From Rotaria macrura (lineage: Eukaryota > Rotifera > Eurotatoria > Philodinida > Philodinidae): DNA of 64,000 nt. A program made the position numbers and the translations under genes. Positions 48,801 to 61,489 of this stretch are shown in pieces. The notes beneath the pieces were generated by a model. That model was not told where the DNA came from. It did not search any database and worked only from the letters and a program-made list of their open reading frames with translations. Where the stretch lies: the NCBI GenBank assembly GCA_900239685.1, contig OENT01000002.1, positions 434,001 to 498,000 on the forward strand. Reading direction: 5' to 3'. How positions within the stretch are numbered: position 1 is the stretch's first letter; every line of letters begins with the position of its first letter.

Positions 48801-51800
48801 AAATGTTCACCAACAATCTCCCATATTCTTGACCATTGTAGACGAATACGACCCATATTATAATATGATATTTCAACTAATTTTAATAAGCTAAACATTC
48901 GTGGCGTATTAGAATATAATTCATCCATCGATACATGACATAAACTACGAACAAAGGCAACTACATAAATAGAAATGTATTAAAAGATTTGATAATTGAA
49001 AGATTTTATTTCTATATTACCAATAGCATCACCATCGAGTCGAGCTGAACCAGAAAATATACGATCAACAGAAACGACAATATTTTGAGAACTTGTTTCA
49101 TGAATTTGATCTTGTATTGACTGCATACGTTTAGATAGTTGACCTATATTAAACAAGTTAAATTGATGATAACAACGTATTAATTTGAAAGTATTCAGAG
49201 TTTGATTGAATTTAACGACGATAATCCTTTAGATGTGTAACATGTCTTAGGTTTTGTATGAGACAATTCAGAACATAGTTTCATTTCAAAACTAGATTTG
49301 TAAATTCCCATCGATACAGTCAAGTATCTGAATTGATACTTCACATGAATCAGTAGAATTCTTTTGTTTCAGATAAAGATAAAGTCCATGAGGTTGAGAT
49401 CAAGTTTATCTTTAGGTCTGGCTTATTTACAACATCGTAAATTCTTAGAAAACTTGTCTACTTTTGAAAATCATCTACAATTCTCTTGGCTGTTGTTCTA
49501 AGAATTCAGTGTCTTTAAAGCAATATAAGTAGAGATGACTGATTGAACGGTTCAGACAATCTTTTTGTTTCTCAATCAACCATATCAAAGTAAGTGTCTT
49601 TTCTCAAAATTCTAATTTTGTTGAGGGAAGTAAACACTGATTATAGAAATTTCATTGGAACGCATATATGCCACTAAAAATATTTACTATTACGTTTCTA
49701 ACTGTCATCAAAAGGGTGTAGTGCACACAATACAAATCTCTTCGTCATTCATAATAAGAATTTTATGTTAAGAATTTCAACACTATTGCATGATAGGAGT
49801 CAAGATAAATTGAACACGTTTTAATACATCTGAATTTTTTCAAATCTAGGAAGTGTTTCATAATAAACATAAAACTTTTCAAACCTTTCTCAGAGTAAAA
49901 AAGATTGTCGAATGGTAAACTGAACGTATAGGATGAACTATTCGATGGTAAATTTTGATATTGATGCTGATGATTCGATACATTCAATCTAGCTTTATTA
50001 GCATTGATGCCGAATAATTGTGCTAATTCTAGTTGACTGATGCATTTTAAAATCTAAATGAAAGTTTCTTTGTAATGATATAAATCTAAATATATATGTA
50101 CTTACATCATACCAAGCTTCACCAAGATAATTACCATCAGTTTGTGCAACTGATATTAACGTTTTTAAACATTCAACATTTTTCGCTTTTATTTCCATAA
50201 CTTGTGATGCTGTCATTAATAAAGTAAAACGTGATAATGCTTGAATGAATGCGTTTCGTTCAAGCTAGATTAAAGAAAAAGAAATCTCAATAGTAAACAT
50301 TTTTGCATTCAAAATAACATACCTCCATATGAAATATACAAGCAATACGAATAGAATAACTTATACCAGTTAAACACAAATGTGCCAAATCAATATGATC
50401 ACTATCTTGTAAACCAACACTGAATGCTGCTAGACATGGTGACCAAGCTTTCTGAAAATATGAAATTTAATTTTTGACAAATCACTTTAAACAACAAAAT
50501 GTGTTACTTGAAACATTGGTCGAATGTGTTCAAGATGTTTGGCAGTTGTAAATTCTTCCATACTTGATCCAGCATTTGACATTAAATCACGTGCAACACA
50601 TTCAACATCTTTCATTTGCATATGAAATAAAAGTTCTCGTTGTTTATCACTGGTTATATCTAAAGACAATCAAATAAGTCAATAAATGTATTGATGTATT
50701 TTCTGACACGAATAAGTCGAGAACATGTTTGAATACATGTCGTTGACATTCATATTGAGCAGAATATGTCATATTGGTAAGATAGGAAAGTGTACTGAAA
50801 AGAAGTGTTCATATTCATAGATTTCTTCATTTCATGTGTTCGATTCTGCAATTCTCTCAAACAACAATTAGTCAAATTCTGACATGAAATTCATTCGGTA
50901 TATAGATTCAGTGGCCCAAAAGAGTATGGTAAAATTTTCCGATGTCATGAATGTTTTCCCAAAGATATATTGAATAGCCAACGTTTACTGGTCTTGATGG
51001 GAAAGAGCAAAAAAGAAATAGAAAGAGAAACTCATCGAAAATTAAAATGAGCTAAAAGAAAAAATTAGAAACGATCATTTTAATCCTTGTGACTCATGGT
51101 TTATGCTGATTCATTGACTGCAAAAAAGAATACTGATACTGTATTTAGAAAAATGTTTAATTTCTTTGTTTCCAATTAATAGTGATAATCCAACATTTTC
51201 CGAGATTGCTATTTTATTACATCGAAATAAATAATTATCACAAATTATTAATGAATTAACTTTATTCGATGTAGCAAAAAATATCTCAAGTTGCTGAATA
51301 TTAAATGAACTATTTTAAGAAGCTGTATTTGAAATCATTTTTACGATATATCTATTTAATATTAAGAAGTTTTCTCGATTTATTGGGAAAAAAATGCATC
51401 ATCCGATGAGTGACCAACACGAACAGAAATTATTCAACTTTGTAACTACATCTTTTCAATCATCGGATGTTTTTGTTCTTTTTCATTTCGTCCATCATAT
51501 CATATTTTCGTTATTTTCCACTGACACCAATGTCCTACACACTAGCGTAGAATAGATTCAAGAATATTCAGATTTGCACTTGTTGAGCTCTGCTATAGAT
51601 ACGAAACAAAAATCAAGTATACTTTGCAATGATAAAATAAAAGTAGCTGTTTCTATTTGTCTGAATCTTTCAGAATGATTCATAGTTCATTAAATTTGTC
51701 TGTGAAATGAACTTCAGAGCGAAATTCCATCGTATGATTCTCGAATGGAAATTAAACATTCGCTTATCATTATTGTAGCACGATCAAAATATTGACGTGA

Positions 51801-54800
51801 AGAGTCTATTAACACAATATTTTTCAAAACGGTGTCATTCTGTTTCCGAATCATTCGTCCCACCTTTGTAAATGTTTTATTATATAATTGCAACTCTGTT
51901 CGTTTTGCTTCTGAGATTCACTTGGCCTATTATTCTTCGGAGTTTCTGTGATGTTCTATTTGTTGAAATCTTCTAGCTGAAACCTAATAATCATTATGAT
52001 CGTTATTGAAAAATAAATCTCTCTTAAGATTCATTTAAGCGTTTACATTAGGGCAGAAACGTAGAATAATTAATTTGCTGGAATAATGAATAGAAATTAT
52101 TGTCTACGAATAAGTCAGGGATGCATAATGCAAAACATACTTTCTTTCGTTCCACTTGCTCCAACTGCATTTGCTCCACGTCTTAATGATCCTTTGAGTT
52201 TGATTTCTTCATTTTGAATTTCATCATAAATCTTGGAAAGAAATTCTTCTGGTAGATCACGACTTTCATTTATACCACGGTTCATTTTTATATATTGTTC
52301 TTTCGTCATTTTGTTCTTAACCTTTTTTCCAAAACAAAACGCATATACGATAAGATCAAAAACGAAAGTAAAATAAACAAAATGTTTCTTACATTTTTAC
52401 TGTGTAGATCTGTTGTTAACATTATAACTGAATAAGCAAGAACATAAGCTGTATCAGCACTTGCAAAAATGTTCAAACTAGAAAAAAAATGATAGAACTT
52501 CAATTATTCATATCTACCCTCTCCTATGCTTAAAAATTCATCATATATATATATATATCTTCGAAGACATCGATCGATTCTTGAACTATCTATAGACATA
52601 TTCAAAAACAATCAATCAATTTGTCCTTAGATTATGAATTGTAAAATAACTGACTTCCAAATTTCATAGTTATGGAATACATGTAATCGATGGGAGACAG
52701 TTATGCGGCTTATGGGTAAAATCAACTGAAATGAATGTTTACTTTTGTTAGTAACGAAGAGATGATACACTTCTTGCTAGATTTTCATCAGAGAATGTGA
52801 TATCGTCAATGCATCAGAATAAAATAATTATTGAATTGATATTTTATCGATGTATAAATTTCATCAGCTTATCTTCGTAAGAAAATTCAATAGTTCAAAG
52901 GAGAAAAACAAATCATATTCAATACACTGTCGAGGATATTTTACAAATTATAAAATATTTATTTCATTAAGTTGATCTCGAACTTAATATCTTTCATTGA
53001 ATATTCATACATATCTTTTACATATTTCTGAGCAAAATGTATCGTAAGTTTGTAGAAAATGATCTATGAGCTGGAATTCTGAAGATAGTCTTTGTGTGAT
53101 AAGTACAACAATTTATTTCAAGATTTGATATATTTTTTATTATTCTCTCACATTAATATGATGAGAAAACAATCTAACCTTTTTTCGGTTACTAGTTAAA
53201 AAAATATTCTACAAATATTTCATATTTGAGATAATCTTTCTAACACCGATGATATGATGGAGTACAGTGAAATCTTTGTTCCAAGATATCATTCACACGA
53301 GCGATAATACTGATCAATTCTAACTTACTTCGTATTACATTCACAGAATCTGGCTGCAAATTTTTCCATCAATCTATCAATTTTTTGTGCTTCACCAGGT
53401 AGTCGAAAACCGGCAAGAAATTTTCGTAACGCAACTAAGAATTCCATATTGGTAAAATCAAGTTGATCAACATATGCATACATAATTTGTTTATAATGAT
53501 TATCTTCATTGCCAAGACAATCACCAATCATGGTTTTATCTAATACATCTTGATACGAATGAAAAAATTGTGCTATATCTTCGGGTTCATTATGCAGAAG
53601 ATTTTTTTCGTATAAATAGGCAAGAGCTTTTTTAGGATTTTGATTGAATAGATCGATGCCTTTTTCGAATAATTCTTTTCGTTGACGAACTATTTCAAAA
53701 TCGATTACATTTTTAGTTGATTCCGATGAAAGACCACTGTTTGAGTGAGATGAATTTATTGAAATAGTTGAGTCTGCTCGACGCATGCCATTAGCAATAT
53801 AGCCCGATGATGATCGTCCACTGTCATGATCATAACTATTGTCATTCAATGGTTTCGAATCAGGTCCTAAGTAAAATTTCTTTTGAATTCCAATAATGAT
53901 GATGAATTATGACAAACCTAGATTGCTTTGCAAATGTGGATTAACATATAAATCTTTACTCCATTCTACCATACATTTTAAAATTGATACCAAACATTCA
54001 AGACCTTTCATTCTCAAGCTATGTTCTTCTATTGGACTGCAACCTATTATCAAAAAGAAAAATAGGTAAAGATACAATATCATTGATTTAACTGTACGAG
54101 TAGTTGATACTTATTATAGACATCGCAAAGAACAACTGATCAAAAGTATTGGAAATATTAGTAAACGTAAATTCTAATCAGTAAAATAAATCTGACACTG
54201 ACAAGTATTACTTTGCTCTTCCCTCGAGATGAAATGCTCAATCGAATTGAATATCTTTTCATGAATGCTGAATACTTTTTTGCTTAAGTATCATCTACTC
54301 TGCGATTGGAATGCAATAATCCAAAGGTGAACTAGAGTACGAATATTCACTTTGTATGTGCTTCCATGTATATCATTAGAACAATACTTGTTAAAATCAA
54401 ACGCAACTGTTCACTACAAACTATACAAGGTATAGTTCGACATCAGGACTCCTCGTTTCGTATCCTAAAATTACAAAACAACGATGCTTGAACCTTTAAA
54501 TAAATACAACCGATAGTCTATACAATCTCGACTAAGTATGATCGGTCCGAAATGTAAGATCGATCTTAAAATATTCAGTTGGGCTTAACATCATTCTTAT
54601 TATTAATAAATGATGTTCACTGATCAATAGTTATCAGCGAGATAATGATGAGTAATATGAAACAAATCTTCATACAAATTAGTCGGACTCACAACGATAC
54701 TAGCACAATATTTCAACAATCTTCGTGTCTGATTTTCGTCTAATCATCGAATTTGAATGGTTAACTCGAATACAAATATAAAATTAAGAATATTGCGAGA

Positions 54801-57800
54801 AGTACTCGTACGCCAAAATGTTATACATATCATTACTAAGAACTAATACAAAACATCTGTCAATGTTTTCTTGTTCATTGACCCGATGAAAAAGATTTTC
54901 CTTATTAACTTTTAAACATCAAATCGAGTTCAAATTTCAACTATGTATTTTTGTTTTCACTAAGTAAGCTTACCAAGTTCCTCTGCTTGTCGTCCTTGTG
55001 CAGCACGTGAGAGAACAATGACAAGTCGTTCAAATATGTTGGCTGAACGCATGGAACAATCATAGTTAATAAATAAATCAACAATAATTTGAGCATCTAT
55101 TATAAATACACGTAAATAAAATCGATTTCATATGTAACTTATACCTGCAGATATTCTAGTTAATGTTTGAATAACAAGCCATTTATGACGATACGAACTA
55201 GTCGACGTTTCGAGTATAGTTAAAAATATTTCACGAAATAAGACCTAAAATAAATAAATGAAATGCGCTCGAAAGCTATTTATTCATTCTATTATTATTA
55301 TTATTATTATTATGTATGTCCTTGATACGAAATCGAATTTCATATGAATATAAATAAAAAGAACGTTCAATTTTTTGATCAACTTAATAAAGATCACAGT
55401 CGACATTTAGTTCTTAATCAGAATCGACATAAAAAACGAATCAGTAACGAAACATTAAATCGAGTAGAACAAGCAAATCAACGTTGGATGTATTATTTCA
55501 ATTGGAATTTATCAACATTAGATCTAGTTGCAAAATATTTCGATCAATTAAATCTATGTCAACAATGTACGAATCATTTTATTAGCAATCCTATTGATGA
55601 ACAACTAATTTCAATTGATACCGATGAGAGCGAAGAGGAAGACGAGGAAAATGTCGAGTAAGTATGTTCAACATTGATTTGAATTTCGAACAATTCTACT
55701 TGTTCCAAGAGATTAAAATAACTTGAACAGAGCTGCGTATTTAGTTTAAGACTACGCTATGGTCAAGATGCACATCATTAAAATAAGCCAATCGAATGAA
55801 TTCAGAATTTAGATTCATGTATACTAAACTTTTATGACGTATTCACGTTGGATAGAAAATAACTTAGACCTGAAAGTCGAACGAAGAAATTTAATCATCG
55901 AGATGGAAACAACGATAAAATAGAATCATAAACTCGAAATCTTGTTAATCCATTCTAATTTCTGTTTCTATACTGCAATTAATATACATCGATCTTTCGA
56001 ATCTAGTTCCAATTCTCTTTAGAAGTAACACATCTTCATACGACGTGATATAGTTTATAACTAAATAGACATTGACATCGAATATAATACAATACCTACT
56101 GGACATCTGAAAGGCCTCTCATGTAATACAGAGAAAATTATTCAAGCTTATATATATATATATGCACATATCATCGAAAAACTAACATCTCTCTTGAATC
56201 ATTTTCTCATTCAACAGATTCATATAATACATGACTTGGAGTGAAGAAAGTTTTTTTTGCCGTATTTCAGCACGAATATTATTTCATTTTTCCATAGAAG
56301 GTAAAACTATCTGATACGATCCATGTCAAATATTGGACACGGAACGTTTGTGTGACGTCGGTCATATATGCATGAATGAAACTATCTTGATTAGCATAAG
56401 AAATATCATAGATTTCATTGGGTTCAAATCTGATTCTACTGGAATTATATCATCGAGTTCATGTAGTAAATCTATTATGAAATATATTGCGCCACCATTT
56501 TTAGAATAGATCTAAGCGATAAAATGCTTTCTCTAGTTTAGCAAAGATGAATGGTATAGTGATCAAAAACCAACAACATTTGAATTATGTGATTTATGCG
56601 AACAGAAAATAGAATGCTATCTTTCACAATTAGCCTCTTCGTCTGCTATTCCAAGTGTAACTCAACCATTACCTTTATCATCTATCTCAAATATGAATTC
56701 AAACGAAAATTTAATCACAATATCATTAGATTTAAATTCGAATATATTCTATGATCCAATTCAATATGGTCAGATATTAGAAGAAGAATTTCAACATTCA
56801 ATTGAAACTAATAGGAAGAATTTCTCTTTTTCGAATGTAAAATAATAACATACTTCAATATGTACTTTTAAGTACGCTTTAAATTTATCAAGTAATTCAA
56901 CAAAATTAAATAAGGCCATTTCAAATAATTCAGGTATCGATGAAACACCATTACGTGATAGTGATACACATAAATATGTTTTAATAACATAGAGAAAATC
57001 TTCTGATGAACGAAATATTGGACCGGATGTTTGAAGTATTTGCATTATTAAACGTAATGAGAATATTCGAGATTTTAAATCCAGATTAGTTCTTAAAGTA
57101 AGAAAGATAAAGAAACAAATAAATCAAAATAACTTTTATTAAAACATTGTACATATATATATATATATATATATTTGAACTTACTTTGGATCAGTGTTTG
57201 CTTTATCTTTTATATCTCGATCGGATAATTTACATAATGCACGAAAGACATAATAGGCATTTTTAAAATAATTATCAGCTGATAATTCATCAGCTGATAA
57301 TGAATTTGACATTACGCTGTTCGACGACAATGGATCTTCAATTGACTGAGAATCTGAATCATGAAAACGAAAATAATCTATATCTTCAAAGTTTTGTTGT
57401 GTTATTTGTACTTTCGTTGGGCATTAGAGTTGACAAAAAAAAAACCTGAATCAAATTTTTCCGTCAAAATCGAAATGTAAATGCAATATAGATTTAAAAA
57501 AACTGATCACTTGTCATCTGTGATTATCTGTTTCACAAACATGAAGAATACTGCATGTGTTTCTATTCGATAGTGTACATAGAGATAAAAATTAGTTAAC
57601 AGAAATTTTGATGAAAACAATTAGAAGATTCGCTTGATGACAAGAAAAAACAATTGACTAAATATAGATATACTAGTTTGTTTTTTTGTCTCATAGAACA
57701 TGAGAAGACTATAACTTGAACTGTAGATACTGAAGAATAATACACCGTAATGAAATCCACATCGAAAACAGAATTCAAACTTCGTCTAACATATTATCAT

Positions 57801-60800
57801 TTAGCAAGACACGACGAGTGTTCTCCGAAAAATTACAAGACATGCGATATGACTTTAATTGATTGATTATTGAGTCGACACTCGAACATATTTTCGATGA
57901 TGTTTGAATGAGATACATTAGTTTTTATCCCGAATGAAAATTATTCTCTTCAAGTTAATGAACTCCATCATACGAGGACTTCAAAGTAAAAAAGAAGCTA
58001 AATTTAGAATTTATGTATATCTTCAAATTCTATGTTAAGATCCATTCAGAACTCGGAAAAGAGTTGTGTTCCATCGTGTCAATCACTTTCCTAGGTATTT
58101 TCCTTTTCTAACGAATTTTCTTTTTGATTAAAATAGATTTGACATGGTATCGTATAAACGCGAATCGAAAATACAAAATACCTATACACTTGTATCTATA
58201 GAATTTTCAATTCCTCTGAATAGCATACGTAAAGAAATAGTCCAATTAACACAACATATAAAGAATACTGCTATACGAAAATTTCTAGCTCTTGACAAGC
58301 TTGCTCGTACCATATGAAAAATTGAATGCAAAAATATTCAATACCATATTAGTTTACTTTCAGGTCATTATTACACAATCGTAACACTAATTGTTTTATA
58401 GATAATTCAATAAGCCATGCAATTTTTGACAAGGCAACATTTTCAAGTATCTTAAAATCACAAGTAAATGCTTCATTTAGATTCCGAAGAACTATGAATA
58501 CAGTTCGACATAAAAAAGTTTAGTGTTGTCGACAAGTTGTACTTATTGTTTCCATCGAGAGCTCTCATCCTGTAAGAAAACTGACTATTGGTTAGAAGAT
58601 TTGCACACAGTAACATGCTACAATAATCATCAGTGATATATAAAAGTTTAAGATCTTTTAATCTTTTCGATTCTTACATTGTCACAATAAGTAATATCTC
58701 ACAAAAGGATCGTTCTTCTAGTATTTTCTATGTTGACAGATATCTAATCTTCGAAGTTCTCAAACGAATATTTTTCATGCATTTCGGCTTGGTTGGAAAA
58801 GAAATAACTGAAAAACTAAAATTTTTTCACTGAATTCATATCACTGAGTAGATTTTTTGTGCAAAGTTCAATGTTGAAACTTGATTTTCCACTTTACGTA
58901 AGCAAAATCACACATTTGTGTTGAAAAATCGAATATAATTTACATATCTTGAAATCGAACCGACGAAAAACGAAATCCTCCTAAACTCTTCTATAATTGA
59001 CTAGTATTCAGTCAGTTTGACCTTCTAAAGAGAATATTCAGTAAAATCTCTATCTATGAACACCTCCTGGTTCTGAACAGTGAGTGTCTTATCTTCAGCT
59101 CCATAAGTAAATCTAACCTTCAGATTGTGAGCAGCATGTGTTATACCACTGGTGTAGAAAAAAAGAAAGAAAACTCAGCCATGCGTAATGTATTGTAATA
59201 AACAACAGGAGGAATACATACGGACGAGATAAACTAATCAATTGTATTAAGAAAGAAATTCTTAGACAGTAAAAATAGTCATTAATGAAAATTCTAGTCA
59301 TTTTGTGAATTTACTAATAAAGAGATTCAAGTGTTAGATGCATGATGGGAACATGTTGTTATTCATGGGTCAACACTGACAGCTGGTGAATATATAAGTA
59401 CTGATTTTGATCAGTCAACATTTATCGAATGCAATGATAATTGTGAAAGACTTCTCTTAACTATTGATCTTAATGGAACAGGTGAATTCGAAGAGAACGA
59501 AGAAGAAATTGTTAATGATGAAACTTCATCAAAGATTAGTTAAACGATTTACATGATGTAATGATTATGTTTATTAACTCTTACGCACCATTCTCAACTT
59601 CACCAAGCTATAAATACAATCAAATTCGAACTTACTGAAATTCATCTCGATTCAAAGATTTCTATTCAACAGAAAATAGATAGTTGTTTTTAGAAAACAT
59701 GAATTTTTGCATGCAAAAATAGTTGCTATTAAAGAAAAATAGATGACTATTTGAATTAAAATAATCATGAGAAAGTACTACTATTAACCAGAAAATCATC
59801 TGACAATGTTCATAGCTCACTAGAATCTAAAGAATACAGGTAATTCTGATCCGGTAATAATGTTATACTTAGGAAATCTCATTTCTATATTATGAACGGG
59901 CATAGTATAAGATATGTTATTCTCGTAAATGCAGTTTGAAACAAATAATGTCAAAAGTAGTAAGCATGTGACAAGACAGCGATTAATCAAACGAAAGTAG
60001 TTTTTCGTCGATAAACTCGGAATGAACATACCACTTCTATCTTACGAATCTTGAAATAAACTACAAAAAAAAATTGTTTCTACTATGAATTTCTTGTACA
60101 TAGACTATATGATTTCAGTAATCATTTGTATCAATCCATTAGTAATATTAGTTCGATGAGAGAATAGTTCATGTCGATCGTTATGAAACAAATCTTAGTT
60201 AAATTCTTATCCGAAATAATTAACATACCTAAAACATTCCGTGATCTAACACTACTATGCAATTCTTCTTGTGTTGATTGGGTATCTTCAATAATTTCAT
60301 TCGTTGATAGAGTAATATCTTTTTCTTCTTGTGTGGCTTCATCTAAATCGAATTGTTGTCTATGTCATGTGAAATACAACGAAATTCTGTCTTACCATAA
60401 CATATTTTTTCTACTAATTCATCAAGAATTTCACGAACAACTATAAAATAGTATTCATGAAGACAATGTACATGATTCAAACAAAAATAATTTATGAAAT
60501 TTTACTTGTCGATACATCTTCTTGTTCAATAGTATTCGATGTTGTATTTATTGATTCTTCTTGAAATTGTTTTTTTCGTTCTTGTAATAGAGCCTAAAAT
60601 GAATCATTTTCACAGAAAAATTTTGATTGTTTTTCTGTACAGAAGATATTTTTGTATGTTTAGTTCAAACCATTTTCAGTTCCATTTTTGAAAAAATTCC
60701 ATTCAACATTTGGGATAAACATCCTTGTGCCGTTGCTTCATTTATCTTCGAGCGGCTCGTTAAATAAATATTAAAGCACGTCTTGATTATTTGTAGCACA

Positions 60801-61489
60801 CTACGTTGATGAATTTCAATTCCTTGAGATGTCATGATAGTGAGAAGTGCCTATAAAAAAATGAATTACTATTCCCTGTTTACATGATGAAATCTAAATG
60901 ACGAACTTTAATTATTTGTAATTCAACTTGTTCTTCGGTTTGTAAACCACGAAAACAGGTGCATATGGTTGATACGATACGATCAATTAATAATTTCGAT
61001 GGGTCAATGGGATCAGCAACACTACCAAGTAAATGTCCATGTAAAAGAAGTTTCTATTCGATATGAAAAAATAATAATAATAATAACAACTGACTATTAA
61101 TATTATTGATCTTTACTTGAAGACAATCGAGTGCAGTTTCAACCATTCGAGGATGGTTCGTTGCACAAGCTAACTCAAATGGAAGAAAATATTTTTCAGC
61201 ATTAATGGATTGCTGTTGATTTGTGGATGGCAAAATAGATGATTCATTTATTCTAAATTAATTAGATGAGTGTAAAAGAGAAAAAATAAACAAGCGTATC
61301 ATCTTACTGAGATGTTTGAATATCTTTGGTAATGGAAATTAATGCTGTTTCACAAGCTCGTTTTACTTGTTGATGTTGAGATTTTTTAATATCTTTTTCA
61401 TTTAATAATTTTTCAAGTGCTCGTTTAAGAAACATATTTTTACTATCGATGTATGCTATATGTGTATCTTTTACTTGTTTCTGAGGCAT
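42805..61489 (-). CDS. ARFGEF1/2: BIG1/BIG2-type ARF guanine nucleotide exchange factor (Sec7), 1,799 aa
   Basis: BIG proteins activate class I ARF GTPases at the trans-Golgi and endosomes, driving AP-1/GGA coat recruitment. Thirty-five exons (61308-61489, 61117-61252, 60907-61053, 60671-60850, 60506-60593, 60396-60440, 60229-60342, 57185-57410, 56854-57091, 55145-55244, 54974-55096, 53918-54043, 53329-53866, 52393-52477, 52141-52315, 50508-50659, 50323-50451, 50106-50264, 49885-50053, 49021-49143, 48794-48960, 48586-48737, 48350-48522, 48114-48274, 47907-48040, 46346-46475, 46152-46287, 45949-46087, 45253-45313, 45012-45180, 44810-44952, 44338-44536, 44144-44282, 43003-43120, 42805-42948) sum to exactly 1,800 codons. 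Landmarks are the DCB domain ([22 protein letters not shown]), the HUS box ([16 protein letters not shown]), Sec7 at residues about 625-812 with catalytic Glu727 in [18 protein letters not shown], and HDS repeats ([35 protein letters not shown]). Sec7 positions that confer brefeldin A sensitivity (Y, S, D, M) are present. Human BIG1 has 1,849 aa and BIG2 1,785. The exon model is hand built, so single splice sites may shift by a few bases. Confidence 0.95.
43121..44143 (-). other. BIG intron 33, 1.0 kb
   Basis: AT-rich intron with GTAAG donor and CATAG acceptor. Nothing else was seen inside. Confidence 0.75.
46476..47906 (-). other. BIG intron 25, 1.4 kb
   Basis: Bounded by a GTACAT donor and TTCTAG acceptor on the minus strand. 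No gene or repeat was recognised inside; the open frame at 46625-46825 looks random. Confidence 0.75.
50660..52140 (-). other. BIG intron 15, 1.5 kb
   Basis: Long AT-rich intron just after the Sec7-coding exons, GTATGT donor to CTTTAG acceptor. No gene was seen inside. Confidence 0.75.
52542..52558. repeat. (AT)n microsatellite in BIG intron 13
   Basis: A short AT dinucleotide run within the intron that interrupts the Sec7-coding region. Confidence 0.85.
55290..55312. repeat. (ATT)n microsatellite upstream of the nested gene
   Basis: A trinucleotide run lying about 30 bp before the ATG of the gene nested in BIG intron 9, so it sits in that gene's promoter or 5' leader. Confidence 0.85.
55344..56845 (+). 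CDS. Small gene nested antisense in a BIG intron, 205 aa with paired cysteine motifs
   Basis: Two exons (55344-55657 and 56542-56845) with GTAAGT donor and TTTAG acceptor join in frame to 206 codons. The protein is hydrophilic. It has a basic N-terminal third ([15 protein letters not shown]), an aromatic helix ([20 protein letters not shown]), a CQQC pair at residues about 73-76, an acidic stretch ([14 protein letters not shown]), then [25 protein letters not shown] with a second CxxC pair, and an uncharged tail. Two CxxC pairs about 50 residues apart could bind one zinc ion, but no named finger fits, and I do not recognise the family. The whole coding region lies inside intron 9 of the BIG gene on the opposite strand, and its stop codon is 8 bp from the edge of BIG exon 9, so its 3' untranslated region must run antisense through that exon. 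The first ATG is the only in-frame start seen. Confidence 0.65.
57151..57174. repeat. (AT)n microsatellite in BIG intron 8
   Basis: An AT run occupying most of the short intron between BIG exons 8 and 9, close to the donor. Confidence 0.85.
58137..58317 (+). pseudogene. Exon-like open stretch inside BIG intron 7
   Basis: It starts after an AAATAG acceptor and reads [20 protein letters not shown], then [20 protein letters not shown] and [10 protein letters not shown], before a TGA. Composition and codon choice resemble the real genes here rather than intron sequence. No start codon context or clear donor is present, so it may be one exon of an unrecognised nested gene or a decayed remnant. 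Confidence 0.3.
59383..59543 (+). pseudogene. Terminal-exon-like open stretch inside BIG intron 7
   Basis: It follows a CTGACAG acceptor candidate and is open from 59346 to a TAA at 59543, reading [40 protein letters not shown] and [12 protein letters not shown]. The acidic, serine-ended tail looks like a real C-terminus. It could be the last exon of a nested gene whose other exons include 58137-58317, but no full model could be built. Confidence 0.3.

Larger units (their letters stand above)
57411..60228 (-). other. Longest BIG intron (2.8 kb) with plus-strand exon-like stretches
   Basis: Intron 7 of the BIG gene, from GTATGT at 60228 to an acceptor at 57411. It is the longest intron of the gene. 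Two open stretches on the plus strand inside it look coding and are listed separately. Confidence 0.7.
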
